From positions 1 through 28,526 of the forward strand of contig JBBBWG010005225.1 of NCBI GenBank assembly GCA_037176905.1: DNA of 28,526 bases, given 5' to 3'. The position numbers were made by a program, and so were the translations under genes. Position 1 is the first letter of the stretch; each line of letters begins with the position of its first letter. Positions 1 through 10,592 of the stretch are shown in pieces. The notes under the pieces were generated by a model that saw only the letters and a program-made list of their open reading frames with translations, was not told where the DNA came from and ran no database searches. Source of the stretch: Azolla pinnata. Lineage: Eukaryota; Streptophyta; Polypodiopsida; Salviniales; Salviniaceae.

Positions 1-29
1 TGACAAATATTAATTAACGTGTCATTTTT

Positions 30-135
30 TAACTAGGCGGCAGCGGCTAGTCGGATACGACAAGGGCACGTGTCTAGCCTCAGAAGTGGAGGCATCAAAG
101 GATTTAGGGCCCAATTTGTATGTATAATCCATGAG
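30..135 (-). pseudogene. Ty3/gypsy pol linker between RNase H and integrase (remnant)
   Basis: This continues the minus-strand pol remnant past the stop after DDPDK. The codons just downstream (LMDYTY) look like the conserved block that follows RNase H in this family, and a second frame reads MPPLLRLDT, like the pol spacer before integrase. About 90 bases are shared with 6010-6110 in the same orientation, so both are scraps of one repeat family. The sequence beyond position 30 is AT-rich and unassigned. The domain assignment is inferred from position and weak similarity. Confidence 0.45.
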
Positions 136-714
136 TCACTTGTCCGGGTCGTCCCGTAGCCCTACTTCTGGTGTAAGTGTTATTACCCCTGCATTTGGGA
201 AGTCTTCTACGACCCCTGCAGGCGCTTCTCCAGATTCCAGCCTCGAGAGGTAATCCGCCACCGCATGTTGAGCACCCGGTCGGTGGAATATATCAAACTC
301 GTACTCCTGTAAGAGTAGAGTCCACCGAGCTAGCTTGCCTGTCAGCGATGCTTTCGACACCAGGTACACCAGTGCCGAATGATCCACGTGGAATGTGAAG
401 CTCTTTCCAAGCAGATAATCACGGAACTTCATCACACTGTAGATCATCTTAGGAGCCTCTTGCTCGGTTGTCGAATAGTTCTTTTCCGCCTTTGACAATC
501 GTCAACTAGCGTAATACATTGGTCGGAACAAGTTCTTTTCGTACCTCTGCATCAGTACGCTACCGATTGCTATGTCTGATGCGTCCACAAATATATGGAA
601 CTCCCGCTCCCAATCCGGGGGTTGCACCACGGGAGCTCGTGTCAGCAAGAGTTTTAAGGCTGCAAAAGCCTTTTCTTCCTCCTCAGTCCACGTGAATGGT
701 TCCCTATGAACCAC
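136..714 (-). pseudogene. Ty3/gypsy RNase H domain (broken)
   Basis: This encodes the RNase H domain that removes the RNA strand during reverse transcription. Visible hallmarks are EKAFAALKLLL, FHIFVDASDIAIGSVLMQ (catalytic Asp in VDAS), YYAS, NYSTTEQEA, FTFHVDHSALVYL and the terminal AVADYLSRLE (ADxLSR). An in-frame TGA at 502-504 sits where the family normally has Arg in YYASRQLSK, so it is probably a CGA to TGA change. The frame differs from the RT segment upstream, so a frameshift lies near 705-735. The segment ends at a stop at 136-138 where the family usually reads Trp after DPDK. It belongs to the same family as the plus-strand element at 22811-26256. Confidence 0.88.
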
Positions 715-1729
715 CGCGTGAAGGGGCGTGGCAAAATCCGCCCAAATGGCGAATCATCCGACTATGCCACCGAATCTGCCCTAAGAATTGGCTGAGAGCC
801 TTGGCGTTGTGTGGCGCTGGAGCTTCAAGGATAGCTTTGACCTTGTCGGGGTCCATTGCAATTCCCTCCTTGCTAACAATGTGTCCTAGCAACATCCCGT
901 TGGTTACTGCAAAGGCACACTTTGCCGGATTTAGGCTCAGTCTCGCTTCCCGACACTTCTTAAGGCATAACTCGACGTGTTGCAAGTGCGCCTTATGCGT
1001 TCCAAAGAATGCAAAGTCATCTAGGTACACTTGCATAAATCCAGGGATGTATTCTTCAAATATTTCCATGATAATCCGCTAGAAGGTAGCTGGGGCCGTC
1101 TTTACTCCGAACATTATGACGACTGCCACAAAGACGCCCCATTCTGTGACGAACGTGGTTTTTTCCTGGTCCTCTTTGGCCATCCAAATCTGGTTATATC
1201 CTCTGAATCCGTCCAGAAAGTTGTACATCTCGTGCCCAGCTACTGTGTCCAGTACACCATCCGTAAACAATAGGGGAAAAGTGTCCGTGATGGTTGCTGC
1301 GTTCAATTTCCAATAGTTGATGCAGACCCGCAGCTTGCCATTTTTCTTCGGCACCACCACGATCGGGCTTAGCCATGTTGCCCTTTTGACTGGCCTGATA
1401 AAGCCGACCCGAAGGAGCTTGTCAATCTCCTCTTTGACTTTTGTTGCGTAATTCGGGTTCAGCCGATAACGTTGTTGCTGCACCGGAATTGCATTCTTCG
1501 CCAGGTTTATCTTGTGATGATAAAACTCTGGATTGAGCTTCTTCATGTCCTCATATGACCAGGCAAATACGTCCTTGTACATCCGGAGAACCTTAGTCAA
1601 CTGTTCTTTGAAATCCGTGTCCAGCTCCTTGGCCAACAAAACGTTTCGCGGTTCCTCAGTCGTTCCCAAGTTCAGCTCCTCGAGTTCGGTTGGCCGAACT
1701 CGTTGGGACACTGCCAACTCCCGTTCCAA
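704..1729 (-). pseudogene. Ty3/gypsy reverse transcriptase (broken)
   Basis: This is the polymerase domain of a Ty3/gypsy pol. In order it shows the protease-RT spacer (LEELNLG, KEQLTKVLRMYKDVFAWSYEDM), IDKLLRVGFIRPV, SPIVVVPKKNGKLRVCI, LDGFRGYNQI (first catalytic Asp), MFGVKTAPATF, then VYLDDFAFF (the usual Y-x-DD catalytic box, Leu for Met) and GHIVSKEGI. A TAG at 1079-1081 replaces the expected Gln after ATF and splits it into 1079-1729 and 704-1069 in one frame. It then shifts frame into RNase H. The residues are close to those of the plus-strand copy at 25750-26250. It is non-functional as it stands. Confidence 0.92.
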
Positions 1730-1777
1730 GGCTTCCCTGGCCCTACCGAGTTTGATGACCGCCGCATTGGCAGAATA

Positions 1778-2563
1778 CTAATACGGCTCCGCTTCCTTCA
1801 CTACATCGATCTCGTACAGAGGCACTAGGGTTGGATTCTCCTGAATGAAGGTATAAGCTTCCCCCTTTGTTAGGCCCTCCAGCATATTTACGCTTTCAGC
1901 GTACACTGGAGCCGTGGCCTTGTCCGGTGCACAACCCTTCGTCGTGTGTATCCGGATCTTTCTTCCTACCCGTCGGAATGTCAGCACGTTCTTCGGCTAA
2001 TCGTGCTTCATTCGGGGTGTGCGTAACCATGGTTGCCCCATGAGGATGGGGTAAGCGTCTTGAAGCGGCAAGTCCATGATTACCACAAAAATGGTGAGTA
2101 TGTGCCCTTGCACGACCATTTCCAGGTCTAGAATCATTCCGATCGGCCAGACCGAGCTACCATCTGCCATGCGCAGCCAAAACTTACACAGCTCCCACTT
2201 TGTGATCCCCAATTGCCGACATGTGACCATACTAATCACATTGACGCCAGATCCGCCATCGATCAAAATGCCCGCGATTTTTTGGCCGCCCAAGATGGCC
2301 TCCATATTCGGGCACTCGCAGTCCATTACGCGCTGATCGATTTCCGTGAGCTGTACTGCGGCTGCCAATGTCGTTGTCGTACCTTCCAATGTACGTCGTA
2401 TCCCTTCTTGGAATCTCGGCACTAGGCGCGGCAACTGCTCTAGCGTCATCGTGATTTGTACTCCTGCCAAATCCGAAATGTTGGGCTCTATTTGGCAGTC
2501 TGAAGTACCCGCGGATTCCGGATTTGCCTGTCCGTCGCTTGTTGTACCTTGTGTGACTTGGGC
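1778..2563 (-). pseudogene. Ty3/gypsy retropepsin-like protease and gag-protease linker (broken)
   Basis: This encodes the linker after the gag zinc knuckle (EPNISDLAGVQITMTLEQL) and the aspartic protease that matures the polyprotein. The active-site strand reads ILIDGGSGVNVIS (a DGGSG form of the retropepsin D-T/S-G motif), followed by MDLPLQDAYPILMGQPWL, the second conserved protease block. Two in-frame TAGs interrupt it: 1997-1999 (the plus-strand sister has Trp, KHDWP) and 1778-1780 (the sister has Gln, PYQYS). Both are explained by single G/C to A/T changes. It reads on into the RT at 1729 in the same polyprotein frame. Confidence 0.88.
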
Positions 2564-2801
2564 CTGTATCTCGGTGGTTTGATGTGAGTTCACCGCTTCT
2601 ACCCATTGTTACGCCTACTCTCGGACCTTATCCTGCTCCATCCATTGTTCTGTCCCAGCGCGAGGTTGAGTTGTCACCAGCTGTATCTCGGTGGTTTGAT
2701 GTGAGTTCGCCGCTTCTACCCATTGTTACGCCTACTCTCGGACCTTATCCTGCTCCATCCATGGTTCTGTCCCAGCGCGAGGTTGAGTTGTCACCAGCTG
2801 T
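2564..2801. repeat. 117-bp tandem duplication, two copies
   Basis: The block starting TGTATCTCGGTGGTTTGATG at 2565 recurs at 2682, a period of 117 bases, with only a few differences (e.g. ttcacc versus ttcgcc). 117 is 39 codons, so on the minus strand it duplicates part of the gag-protease linker (the VQLVTTQ...EQDKVRE...TTEIQ region) without shifting frame. The copies are nearly identical, so the duplication looks recent relative to the decay of the element. Confidence 0.9.
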
Positions 2802-2820
2802 ACGGCTGGCATACGTAAGC

Positions 2821-3015
2821 TTACCGTCGGGCCTTTCCTCGGCAACGCATCAAAGCTGCCTCCAGCTGTTGAAGCCGTTGTGAAAACTCCTCTTGTAACT
2901 GTTGCTTCTCGTTGGTAACCTTCTGCAAATCCTCCAATAACCGCTGATTCTCCTGCTCGAGTGTTGTAAATTTGGCTTCTAGGACGAGGTATTGTTCTTG
3001 GCTAATGACGACCAT
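2821..3015 (-). pseudogene. coiled-coil gag-like N-terminus, fused to gypsy remnant
   Basis: The ATG at 3015 opens a 64-residue reading frame (MVVISQEQYLVLEAKF...) with heptads of Leu, Val and Ala and many Glu/Gln/Lys, a clear coiled coil, as found at the start of some plant LTR-retrotransposon gag proteins. It ends at a TAA next to the switch into the gag-protease linker of the L family, which reads in another frame (PTVSLRMPAVQLV). No zinc knuckle or core gag domain lies between, so most of gag is missing or this start comes from another element. The assignment to gag is inferred. Confidence 0.45.
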
Positions 3016-3039
3016 GATTATTGAAGGTTTGGGTAACAC

Positions 3040-3682
3040 TAAATGTAGAAGAGGAATCCTAGTTCAAACTGTCAGGGACAAGCGAATAGCGTAAGAATAT
3101 TGGGGGTCAAGCGAGTAGGATAATAAGAGAGGTTAGTGGAGGAAGAAAGGAGAGCAAATAATACGCAGATTATGGTTGGAATTATATTAATGATCAGCTG
3201 GAGTACAGAGAAGGCTAAGGGGTGTGCTGCGAAGGTGTTGAACCACGATGGTTCATCAAGAGAGGAGGGGCTCATTTTACAGGTCTTCTAGTGACCTGCA
3301 TGTAGCTTCTATTGACCATGTACATGCCACATGGCCAGCATTCATCTGCATGGCACGCCCACGTGACGAACATTCACCTAAATTTCATACACATATACAA
3401 TACTACTTGTTTGAGAACATTACAATATTATTATATACATGATATGTCGCATTTTATAAGATTTCTCTATCTAATGGACGAGGTCATTGGTTCGATCCAT
3501 GGTAGTACATCATGTTGTCATGACACCATGTTGACAATTTCGATGATTGCATTGAGAATGGATTTACCCTATCTAGACCCACTCTTAGTTTTAGGTTTCT
3601 AGGGTCAATTTTGAAGTTTGGCTATATTTGTTCTATATGTTTTAATACAAGACTGTTAGTTGGGATTCTCATGATATCGTCC
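3040..3682. other. no gene recognised; possible 5' leader/LTR remnant then AT-rich DNA
   Basis: The first 200 bases lie just upstream of the minus-strand coiled-coil ORF and could be its leader or LTR, but I see no clear TG...CA ends or primer-binding site. The rest is AT-rich with only short chance ORFs. A small inverted repeat (CAGGTC...GACCTG) sits near 3281-3299. Confidence 0.4.
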
Positions 3683-4113
3683 TTACTAGCACTAGTAAAA
3701 TGCTAGGTCATTAATTTAGCTAGCTCATGAGTCAAAAAACATGTGTTCTATGCGTGAACCTAATGGGAAGTGTCGTAATACTTTCCTAGGCATATTCTTA
3801 TATTTATAGCATGATTTTTTACACATAGGATAAATTATCGACTTCTCATACTCACCTCGAAAAAGGATACAATCATTTTCGCAAGCATGAATTGAATTAC
3901 TAGCACTAGTAGAATGCCAGGTCATTAATTTATCTAGCTCATGAGTATAAAAACATGTGTTCTATGCGTGAACCTAATGGGAAGTGTCGTAATACTTTCC
4001 TAGGTATATTCTTATATTTATAGCATGATGTTTTACACATAGGACAAATTATCGACGTCTCATACTCACCTCAAAAAAGGATACAATCATTTTCGCAAGC
4101 ATGAATTGAATTA
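3683..4113. repeat. 214-bp tandem duplication inside a CACTA transposase
   Basis: TTACTAGCACTAGTA at 3683 recurs as the same block at 3897, and ATGTGTTCTATGCGTGAACC at 3741 recurs at 3955, so the period is 214 bases. Copy one is 3683-3896, copy two 3897-4113, with scattered substitutions. 214 is not a multiple of 3, so the repeat shifts the transposase frame. Confidence 0.92.
3690..4113 (-). pseudogene. CACTA (En/Spm) TNP2-type transposase fragment, tandemly repeated
   Basis: The minus strand reads NSIHACENDCILFRGEYE, PMCKKSCYKYKN, MPRKVLRHFPLGSRIEHMF and MTWHSTS. In plant TNP2 transposases of the CACTA superfamily the same order occurs: IHAC-NDC-L, a CP-C-xSR cysteine pair, P-KVLRYFPL-PRL-R-F, then MRWH. 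The Cys residues of the zinc-binding-like cluster are still visible. The block occurs twice because of the 214-bp duplication, and stops and frameshifts break both copies. Only about 65 residues of an ~800-residue protein are present here. Confidence 0.8.
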
Positions 4114-4337
4114 TAGTCGAGTCCAAGCTTGCTGATCACCGTTTTTGCCTTATCGTGTGATTTTGGAAGGATATTTCCTTAAGGAAGGAGTTTTATTGAA
4201 AGTAAACTACAAAAACATAAGAGCATTGACAACGATGCATATATTTATATTAATTAAAATAAAAATCTAGAATTTAAAAAGTTAGACCCTTACGATAATA
4301 AGGTTGTAACTAAAACATTGCTCAAACCAAACCTACT

Positions 4338-4607
4338 TTATAAGTTCAAGATTAATAGGCTTAAACTTAATCGAGTTAAAGAACAACCGGAATATAGCTT
4401 TTTGGTTACCTCTGCTCGAAGAAATTCTTCATGAGAAGAAACATGTTGCGTGTGTTCAAAGCAATCATCTAACCACTCCGCCATCCCATGGTCGTGCTCA
4501 TCCTCTAAGATGTTAGCTTCTTGACAATATGTTGATGGGTCGGGCATTTGTTCATGTATTTGTCGACTATGGTAGGAATTTTGATTATGTTTACGAAGCA
4601 CATTCAT
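4338..4607 (-). pseudogene. probable N-terminal portion of the same CACTA transposase
   Basis: A minus-strand open stretch includes HDHGMAEWLDDCFEHTQH. It resembles the acidic D-M-LDDAF-like segment that lies upstream of the cysteine-rich TNP2 block in CACTA transposases, and it is upstream on the same strand as the TNP2 fragment at 3690-4113. The intervening 220 bases are AT-rich and could be an intron or decay. The assignment rests mostly on position and a short motif. Confidence 0.4.
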
Positions 4608-4614
4608 ATACTAA

Positions 4615-5985
4615 TCAGGAAAAGGAACATTATCTTCATTGCTGATTATATGGTGATAGTCCATATCAATATTCCTAAAAATCTGCATTTAAATATAAAA
4701 ACAAACAAACGGTAAAATAGAATTATTATAAAAAGATTAACGTTTATATAAGAAGTGTCATAGAAATCAACTACAAAATAGATTGGCATAAGATCGGAGC
4801 CCAGTCTTGTCTACCAAAATAGTATTTTTTCTCCAACATGTAATGATCTAATAATAGCTACCAAAATATAGATGAGCACATCCTAAGTCATATGCTCAGG
4901 AATATGACTATTACTACATTCTCTAAACACACAAGTGGTGTAATGGTTTCCCCCTTGACTACTATTGATTAATCCTGCTATATTTCCTTGTGTATAAGTT
5001 CTTTAATCAGTATATATTCTCTCGGCGACAGCATGAACCCTATTTTCTTTACTCATAGAGGCGGCATTTGCATAAAGTCCATAAGTTGTCATACTCCTTA
5101 TTTACTGTACTAGTTCATGCCATGTTGACCAACTGTACATAGGAGCACAAACTGACACCAATGTAACCTTTGAATATTGGGGAACATATATGTCTTGAGC
5201 GACAAATAGGCCTCGACAAGCTTTTGAAGAGATTGTGGATGGAGCTATTATATATCATCTATTCCAAAAGCTAAAAACTTCACTATCCCGTGGCATTAAG
5301 GTGTTACTTGGCCAACCCCTATAGGGATCATATATAGGAAACAATGGTCTTAGTTCAGCCGGAAGAGGATAATCCTCGGATGTCTCTGTCTCCAAAATTG
5401 GGGCACATTGAACGACGAATCAGAGATCGCTCCAACACTCCCAAAGCTTGTCTAGCTCTAGATAATCTTCTATGTGGAAAATATTTATTAATTTCATTGT
5501 CTTTATCATCATCCTCCTCCTCTTGGGGATATATAACTATGTTGGCCTATCAATTAGTTGACATGAAATCATTTAAAATATTTAATATATTAATATAACA
5601 TTTCCATGCTAAATTATTTATAATATATGTAATTTCAAAGCTAGAGATAGTTATTGTTGGTTGATCACCACGTGTATTAGAAGGTGGGGCACTAGGATGT
5701 AGTCTGTTTTTTAGTTGATGTTCACGTAAAATACTCGAGGGTCTTCTTAATGTACCTTGACCCAAACTGCACCAACCTATTATACTTGTCGATGTCGGAT
5801 CTATTAAAGTAGTGATTAGTAAGGATCGCATGAGGGAAATGAGGAGGTGGAGATGGGGTCCGTGCTGATGAATCTGAATTTGCAAATTTGCACATATATC
5901 AATCTCAAATATAGTAGAACCTCAATGGTATATTTATTTTTTATAATAGGATATTTATGAAATTTGGAAAGAGTGTCACAAGGTC
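4615..5985. other. no gene recognised; AT-rich, possibly more of the CACTA element
   Basis: Only short ORFs occur (e.g. 5344-5598 plus, 5550-5885 minus). None matches a family I recognise. As the stretch adjoins a TNP2 remnant it may hold the decayed 5' part of that transposon, but no CACTA terminus or subterminal repeat could be fixed. Confidence 0.35.
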
Positions 5986-5989
5986 AATA

Positions 5990-6125
5990 CTTGGACTTGT
6001 TTCCGGAAAGAGACACGGTTAAATGGGCAACGGCAAGTCAGATACGTCTAGGGCGCGTATTAGACTTAGAAGTGGAGGCATCAAAGAGTTTAGAGCCAAA
6101 TTCGTATATATAGTGCTTATAATAT
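5990..6125 (-). pseudogene. stray Ty3/gypsy pol linker fragment
   Basis: Bases 6010-6110 match 40-125 in the same orientation, including the shared block AGAAGTGGAGGCATCAAAG. At 30-135 that block directly follows the RNase H domain on the minus strand, so this is likely the RNase H to integrase spacer of another copy (MPPLLSL in one frame). Both flanks are unrelated AT-rich DNA, so it is an isolated scrap. Confidence 0.5.
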
Positions 6126-8100
6126 TTTAACATGCTATAAATATAATTTTTTGGTTTAAGTCTCTATATTTGTTATATTTTTTAAACAAATAACAAATTA
6201 TGCACATTCTCCTCTTGCCAAGGAATAGAAAATAGCCACATATAATAGTTACAAATTTTTGACCTCTCAATTTCCTCCACCTAATTTAGATGTATTTCTA
6301 TTATATATTAAAATTTCAAATAAATTATATTTTGTACTTATGTTTTCTTTTTCTTGAACTTAAATAAAAAATGATCCTCCCATTCTTTCTTTCTTTCTTT
6401 CTAGATGGTCAATAATTTATAAGACTTTCTTGAGTTCAGTCAATTGGAACTCAGAGAGAAGAAAATTATTATCTCGTAAACGTGCAAGGTAGGAAAATAT
6501 GGAATTGGCTGGGTTTTAACAAACATTAGGATTTCGTAGGACAAGTATCTCAAGTTTAAGTTAAAGTCATCAAGAAACAATTTCTCTATTAAGATGTTAT
6601 TCCCCAAATCAAAATAATATTCATAGTTGGCTAACTAAAATGTTGACATGCAATGAGCTCTCCCCTTGCAATAATAAGTACATGTGGGTGTGATGAGTAA
6701 TCTATTAATGTGCTCAATTGTAAACACTTGTACACAAAATGGCGCTCCAATGAAATTGACTTGTCAAAAGCTGTGAACATAGGCTGGGTTACAAACTCAT
6801 TGTTGTTGATTAGTTCATTTTGTTGTCCATTATACATTTACTATATACGTGTATGGAGTCCACTTGTATTCTAATTATGATGTAAAATGTGTGTATGAGT
6901 GTATACGTATGCGAGTAGTGTCTAGTGTGTTAGAGTGTATGCGGCATGTGTGTGTGATTCTAATGGAAAAATGAGTGCCTTTAGTTTTTGGAAATGATGG
7001 AAGAGTGTTGGGATCGCTTTCGAAAGTTAATGCTATCAAGGGTTATGTAATTGTTGAAAATCACTTAATTAATTGACAAATAATATAAGAATTTGCATTC
7101 GTGAAACTGATTAACTACATATACATGCTTCAATAGAGTTCGCTACCTTTGTGTGCAATGGGGCTTCGAAGAATGCTGATAGGAGTATCCCTCGATTAAA
7201 ATATTTAAGCACACTTCTAGAGAGGAACGACTACGAGTGTTGACAAATCGAACCAAGAAAAGGGGGAAAGACAATTGACAAAGGTCCAAATTGAGAAATC
7301 CACCATCATACCCACACTGAACACATTGAAGAAAACCTAGGCACTAGCTTTTATATGGTTGATCACTGACTAAGAAGGGAAAACGAAATACAATTGAGCC
7401 AAAAATGTCGGCTCTTTTGACTCGAACAAATCTTCAATCGTTAATGAGGTGAGCCTAATTAAACAATTATCAAGACATTCTGTCACTAGAGGGCTTGTTA
7501 ACAAGTGAAATCTTATATATAATGCATACAATAAACAAACATGGATACTCTCTTCAAGTGTCACTTGTTACGTGACCCCCTTATCACACACAAGTGGTTC
7601 TCAAATTACTCATGAAATGCAAGCTCAATTCGATTTGCCACCATATCAAAGATCACAAGAATTTGATGAAATCCTCATTCATGGACTAGGCATGTCATAC
7701 CTCATCTTTAAATAAAGTTTAATCTCAATCAATTTGTTTATATTATAGAAGAGCACTCTCTATAGCATCGAGACCCATCTCATTAGTGAAGCAATGGTAG
7801 GAGAAAGAACGAGCAAAAGGAATAGAAAAAAACCCATTCAAAGTTCTTTCACATGAACCATAGTAATTAAACTTTTTTATATGTCACGAGGTTGGGGGCT
7901 TCTGAGTTGTTTCCTAGGCCCATCCAATGCATTGAAGCGGTCCAAACGTTTCAATAAACTGAACACGAGTTGCTGGAAATATAAGGAAAGTATTATGCTT
8001 CCATTGTACGTAACTAGCATGCAACCAAAACATTGCTTCTGTCGGCTTCTGTAAAAGCATGCATACCAAATTCTTCTTCTACTCAGCAAAAATGACTAGA
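6126..8100. other. AT-rich intergenic DNA, no gene recognised
   Basis: No ORF longer than about 70 codons, no RNA gene and no mobile-element domain is visible on either strand. A TTCT microsatellite lies at 6382-6402 and a GT-rich patch near 6885-6955. Confidence 0.5.
6382..6402. repeat. (TTCT)n microsatellite
   Basis: About five uninterrupted TTCT units within AT-rich DNA. Confidence 0.9.
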
Positions 8101-9838
8101 AATAGAAATAAGAAAATAACCCAGTGATTGCTTGTCATATCGCATCAGGATTTTCCTTCAAGCTTGGTCCAACCATGATTTCCAAATAAGCATGTTTGGG
8201 CCCTGGCAGATGAACCGATCAGACTAGCTGAACACAGAAGCTTCTTGCAGTATTACCTGAAAAACGGAAGAGCAACACAACCTCAAGCCATGAAGGTTTA
8301 ACGCAACTAGAGCGCATCTTTAGATGCTTACGATTACCCGGACAGTGCTGTTATAATTCATCCGGCCATCTCGCTTGGATTAGCGAAACTAGAACGCTAT
8401 TTATAGTCACCTTGCAGGATCATGAGCATGGACCATGGATTGCTCTCCATCGCTCTGGATCACCAAATCTCCGGCCACAAAGTTGGGGTACAAATAAGCC
8501 GCGAGCACATATCACTTCAGAAACCACAGCAAATCCATTTTGAGAATGTGCATATTCCTTCTCCTGTGCCAAGTTTATGGAGAAAAGAAAGGAAAGGAGG
8601 ACAGGAGACCAATTCAAAAGCTTACGACTTCGCTAATTTCCACGCACGCCTACCTTGACAGCGATCAGCTACCTGAAACATTCGGCCTAACTTCATCACT
8701 GAGCGAAGACACAAGTTCTCATTTCACGTGTAGTGTTTCTTCCTTCCCCCGCCGGCCTCATTTTTCAGATCTAGCATCACTTCTGAAGGAAATCACGTTT
8801 AATTTTTTAAACCCAGGCGTATACGTATAGAGCCTGAGTGGTTCAGAACTGGATATCATAAATTACAACAGTGTGCTCAGAGTCCACATATTTGTGCGCT
8901 GCAACGAAAGATTCAAAAGCAACTGATGTTTCTTATCAGCGGGACTGATCCATAAATAAATCTGGTTTCATCAGCATAGCTCTAATCGATCTGTGTAAAT
9001 CGTTTGCAACTAACTTATGGTACCAAGAATGGTTTTCATGATGACATGAATCTCGGCTGCGTGGGTAACTTTTTGAATGTCATCATTTTGCTATTTTACC
9101 ATATGTACATATTGTCGTAATATTCGGAGCAAGAACAGACAGCCAAACATGAGACCATTTCTAGATTTAAGAAACGGAGAGTCAAGAACACTAGCGCAAA
9201 TACGATTGTAATCAATTCTCCTCCAAAGATATTATTTACATATTACATAGGCCAGATCATTTAAAGCATCGGAACAAAATACCTTGAAGGCCTTAAAGCA
9301 ATTCATGAAGCCTATATGTACAAATCTAAATTCTCTTCATCTACGGTACCTTATAAAGGCTCCATCAAGGCAAAAAGTTTCTCTGTAATCAACCTGTTCC
9401 GCGAGGAATGAAATGACATGTAGAGAAACAGTACCAAAAACCAGACCTCTTAATAACCCTATATAGAAGGAGAGCATTTCCCTAAAAGCCACACACAAGT
9501 CTGTACAGATAATATATAGAAGTGCATTTTGCAGAAGCATTCTTGATTTGATCGACATGCTTGAATTGAACTGAGCTTGGGTCATCGCAAGCGAACAACA
9601 GCATAGGTTAATCCTACAGATAAAAAAGATCATACGTCATTTCCAAAACTAAGCCAAACGTAAATTGAGATGGAGACTCTTCTCGCGGATATTCAACGAT
9701 TAATTACAGCTTTCATAAAAGATTCGACAGAAGCGCTGTTAATTTGCTTCAAACTCGAATTGCTCTAATGAAAAATTAACTTAAATTGTGATGGTCATAC
9801 CTGAATTCTTCGAAGTCGGACAGAAGACCTGGCCTTTT

Positions 9839-10141
9839 TTATTGTACAGAATCCCAAACCGGCATCTGAACAGAGAGTCCGAGAGGGGAAGGTCGAGAAG
9901 AAGTCGAAGAACAAAACTGGCCACGCACAAGATGCGACGGGAAACTGAAAGCGAGCATTTCCATAGCTTTGGCGATGTGCTCATCTTCCGCACGAACTTT
10001 CATGACCTGAAGGTGGAGGCGGGGGTAGCTGGGAATCAGATCAGGAGGACTCCTTGCATGTGATGAATTATCTGAGGAGAAAGGCGCCTCAAAATCGGTG
10101 GAAATCATGGAAGCGTTGGACGAATTAGAAACGGAATCCAT
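9839..10141 (-). CDS. hypothetical first coding exon, Ser/Pro-rich, unidentified
   Basis: The frame begins with ATG at 10141 (context TGCTCATGG) and runs 100 codons: a Ser/Asn-rich start, a Pro-rich middle (SPPDLIPSYPRLHLQ) and a short charged helix (EDEHIAKAMEM). It ends at a stop at 9839, or could be spliced earlier. It has no signal peptide, membrane span or known motif. It lies directly after the pyrimidine-rich leader-like stretch. This is a prediction from sequence look alone; the frame may be fortuitous. Confidence 0.22.
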   Translation of the reverse strand: MDSVSNSSNASMISTDFEAPFSSDNSSHARSPPDLIPSYPRLHLQVMKVRAEDEHIAKAMEMLAFSFPSHLVRGQFCSSTSSRPSPLGLSVQMPVWDSVQ

Positions 10142-10493
10142 GAGCAGAAATTGTCGCACAAAACAGATGAAGGAAGACGGCGCAAAACTTTGAATTACGC
10201 CGCCAGATCTGTATCGAAAAGATGAGCAAAGCGAAGGGAGAAGCAGGCGACGATCAGATATGGCGGAGGGGGACCAGGGAGGGAGGTGGTGGTGATGGTG
10301 GTAGAAAATATCCGTGGAGCGGAGAATACAAACGGTTGTGTAAGGAAGCGCAAGGAATGGAATGAAGGTTTCTTGGTGCAGAAGCAGCAGCTATGGCGGG
10401 GTAAGGAAGAAAGAAAGAAGAGAGGAAAAGAAGGAAGAAGAATCTGAAGAAGAAGCTGGAGGAAGAAACGGACGCGGATCGCAGCGATGGCGA

Positions 10494-10592
10494 GCTGCTG
10501 CTGCTGCTGCGGCGGCGGCGGCGGCTGCTTTCCTTGGGCAGGAAGAGGAAGGAGAAGAAGGAGAAGGAGAAGGAGAAGGAGAAGGAGAGGGA
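10494..10592. repeat. (CTG)n/(CGG)n and (GGAGAA)n microsatellites
   Basis: A run of CTG then CGG triplets at about 10494-10529 is followed by GGAGAA-type hexamers at about 10538-10592. On the minus strand they become CAG/CCG and TTCTCC runs, which produce artificial poly-Leu, poly-Ala and poly-Ser/Pro ORFs on both strands. They lie in the presumed 5' leader of the minus-strand transcription unit. Confidence 0.9.

Noticed and set aside
3072..3275. Hydrophobic minus-strand ORF (possible membrane protein)
   Set aside because: 67 codons of AT-rich sequence with no supporting motif; probably chance, possibly LTR/leader.
3485..3500. GGTTCGATCC resembling a tRNA/SINE B box
   Set aside because: No A box at the right distance and no cloverleaf could be drawn, so no tRNA or SINE was called.
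6885..6955. GT-rich patch as a telomere-like or satellite repeat
   Set aside because: No regular unit such as TTTAGGG; only loosely GT-rich.
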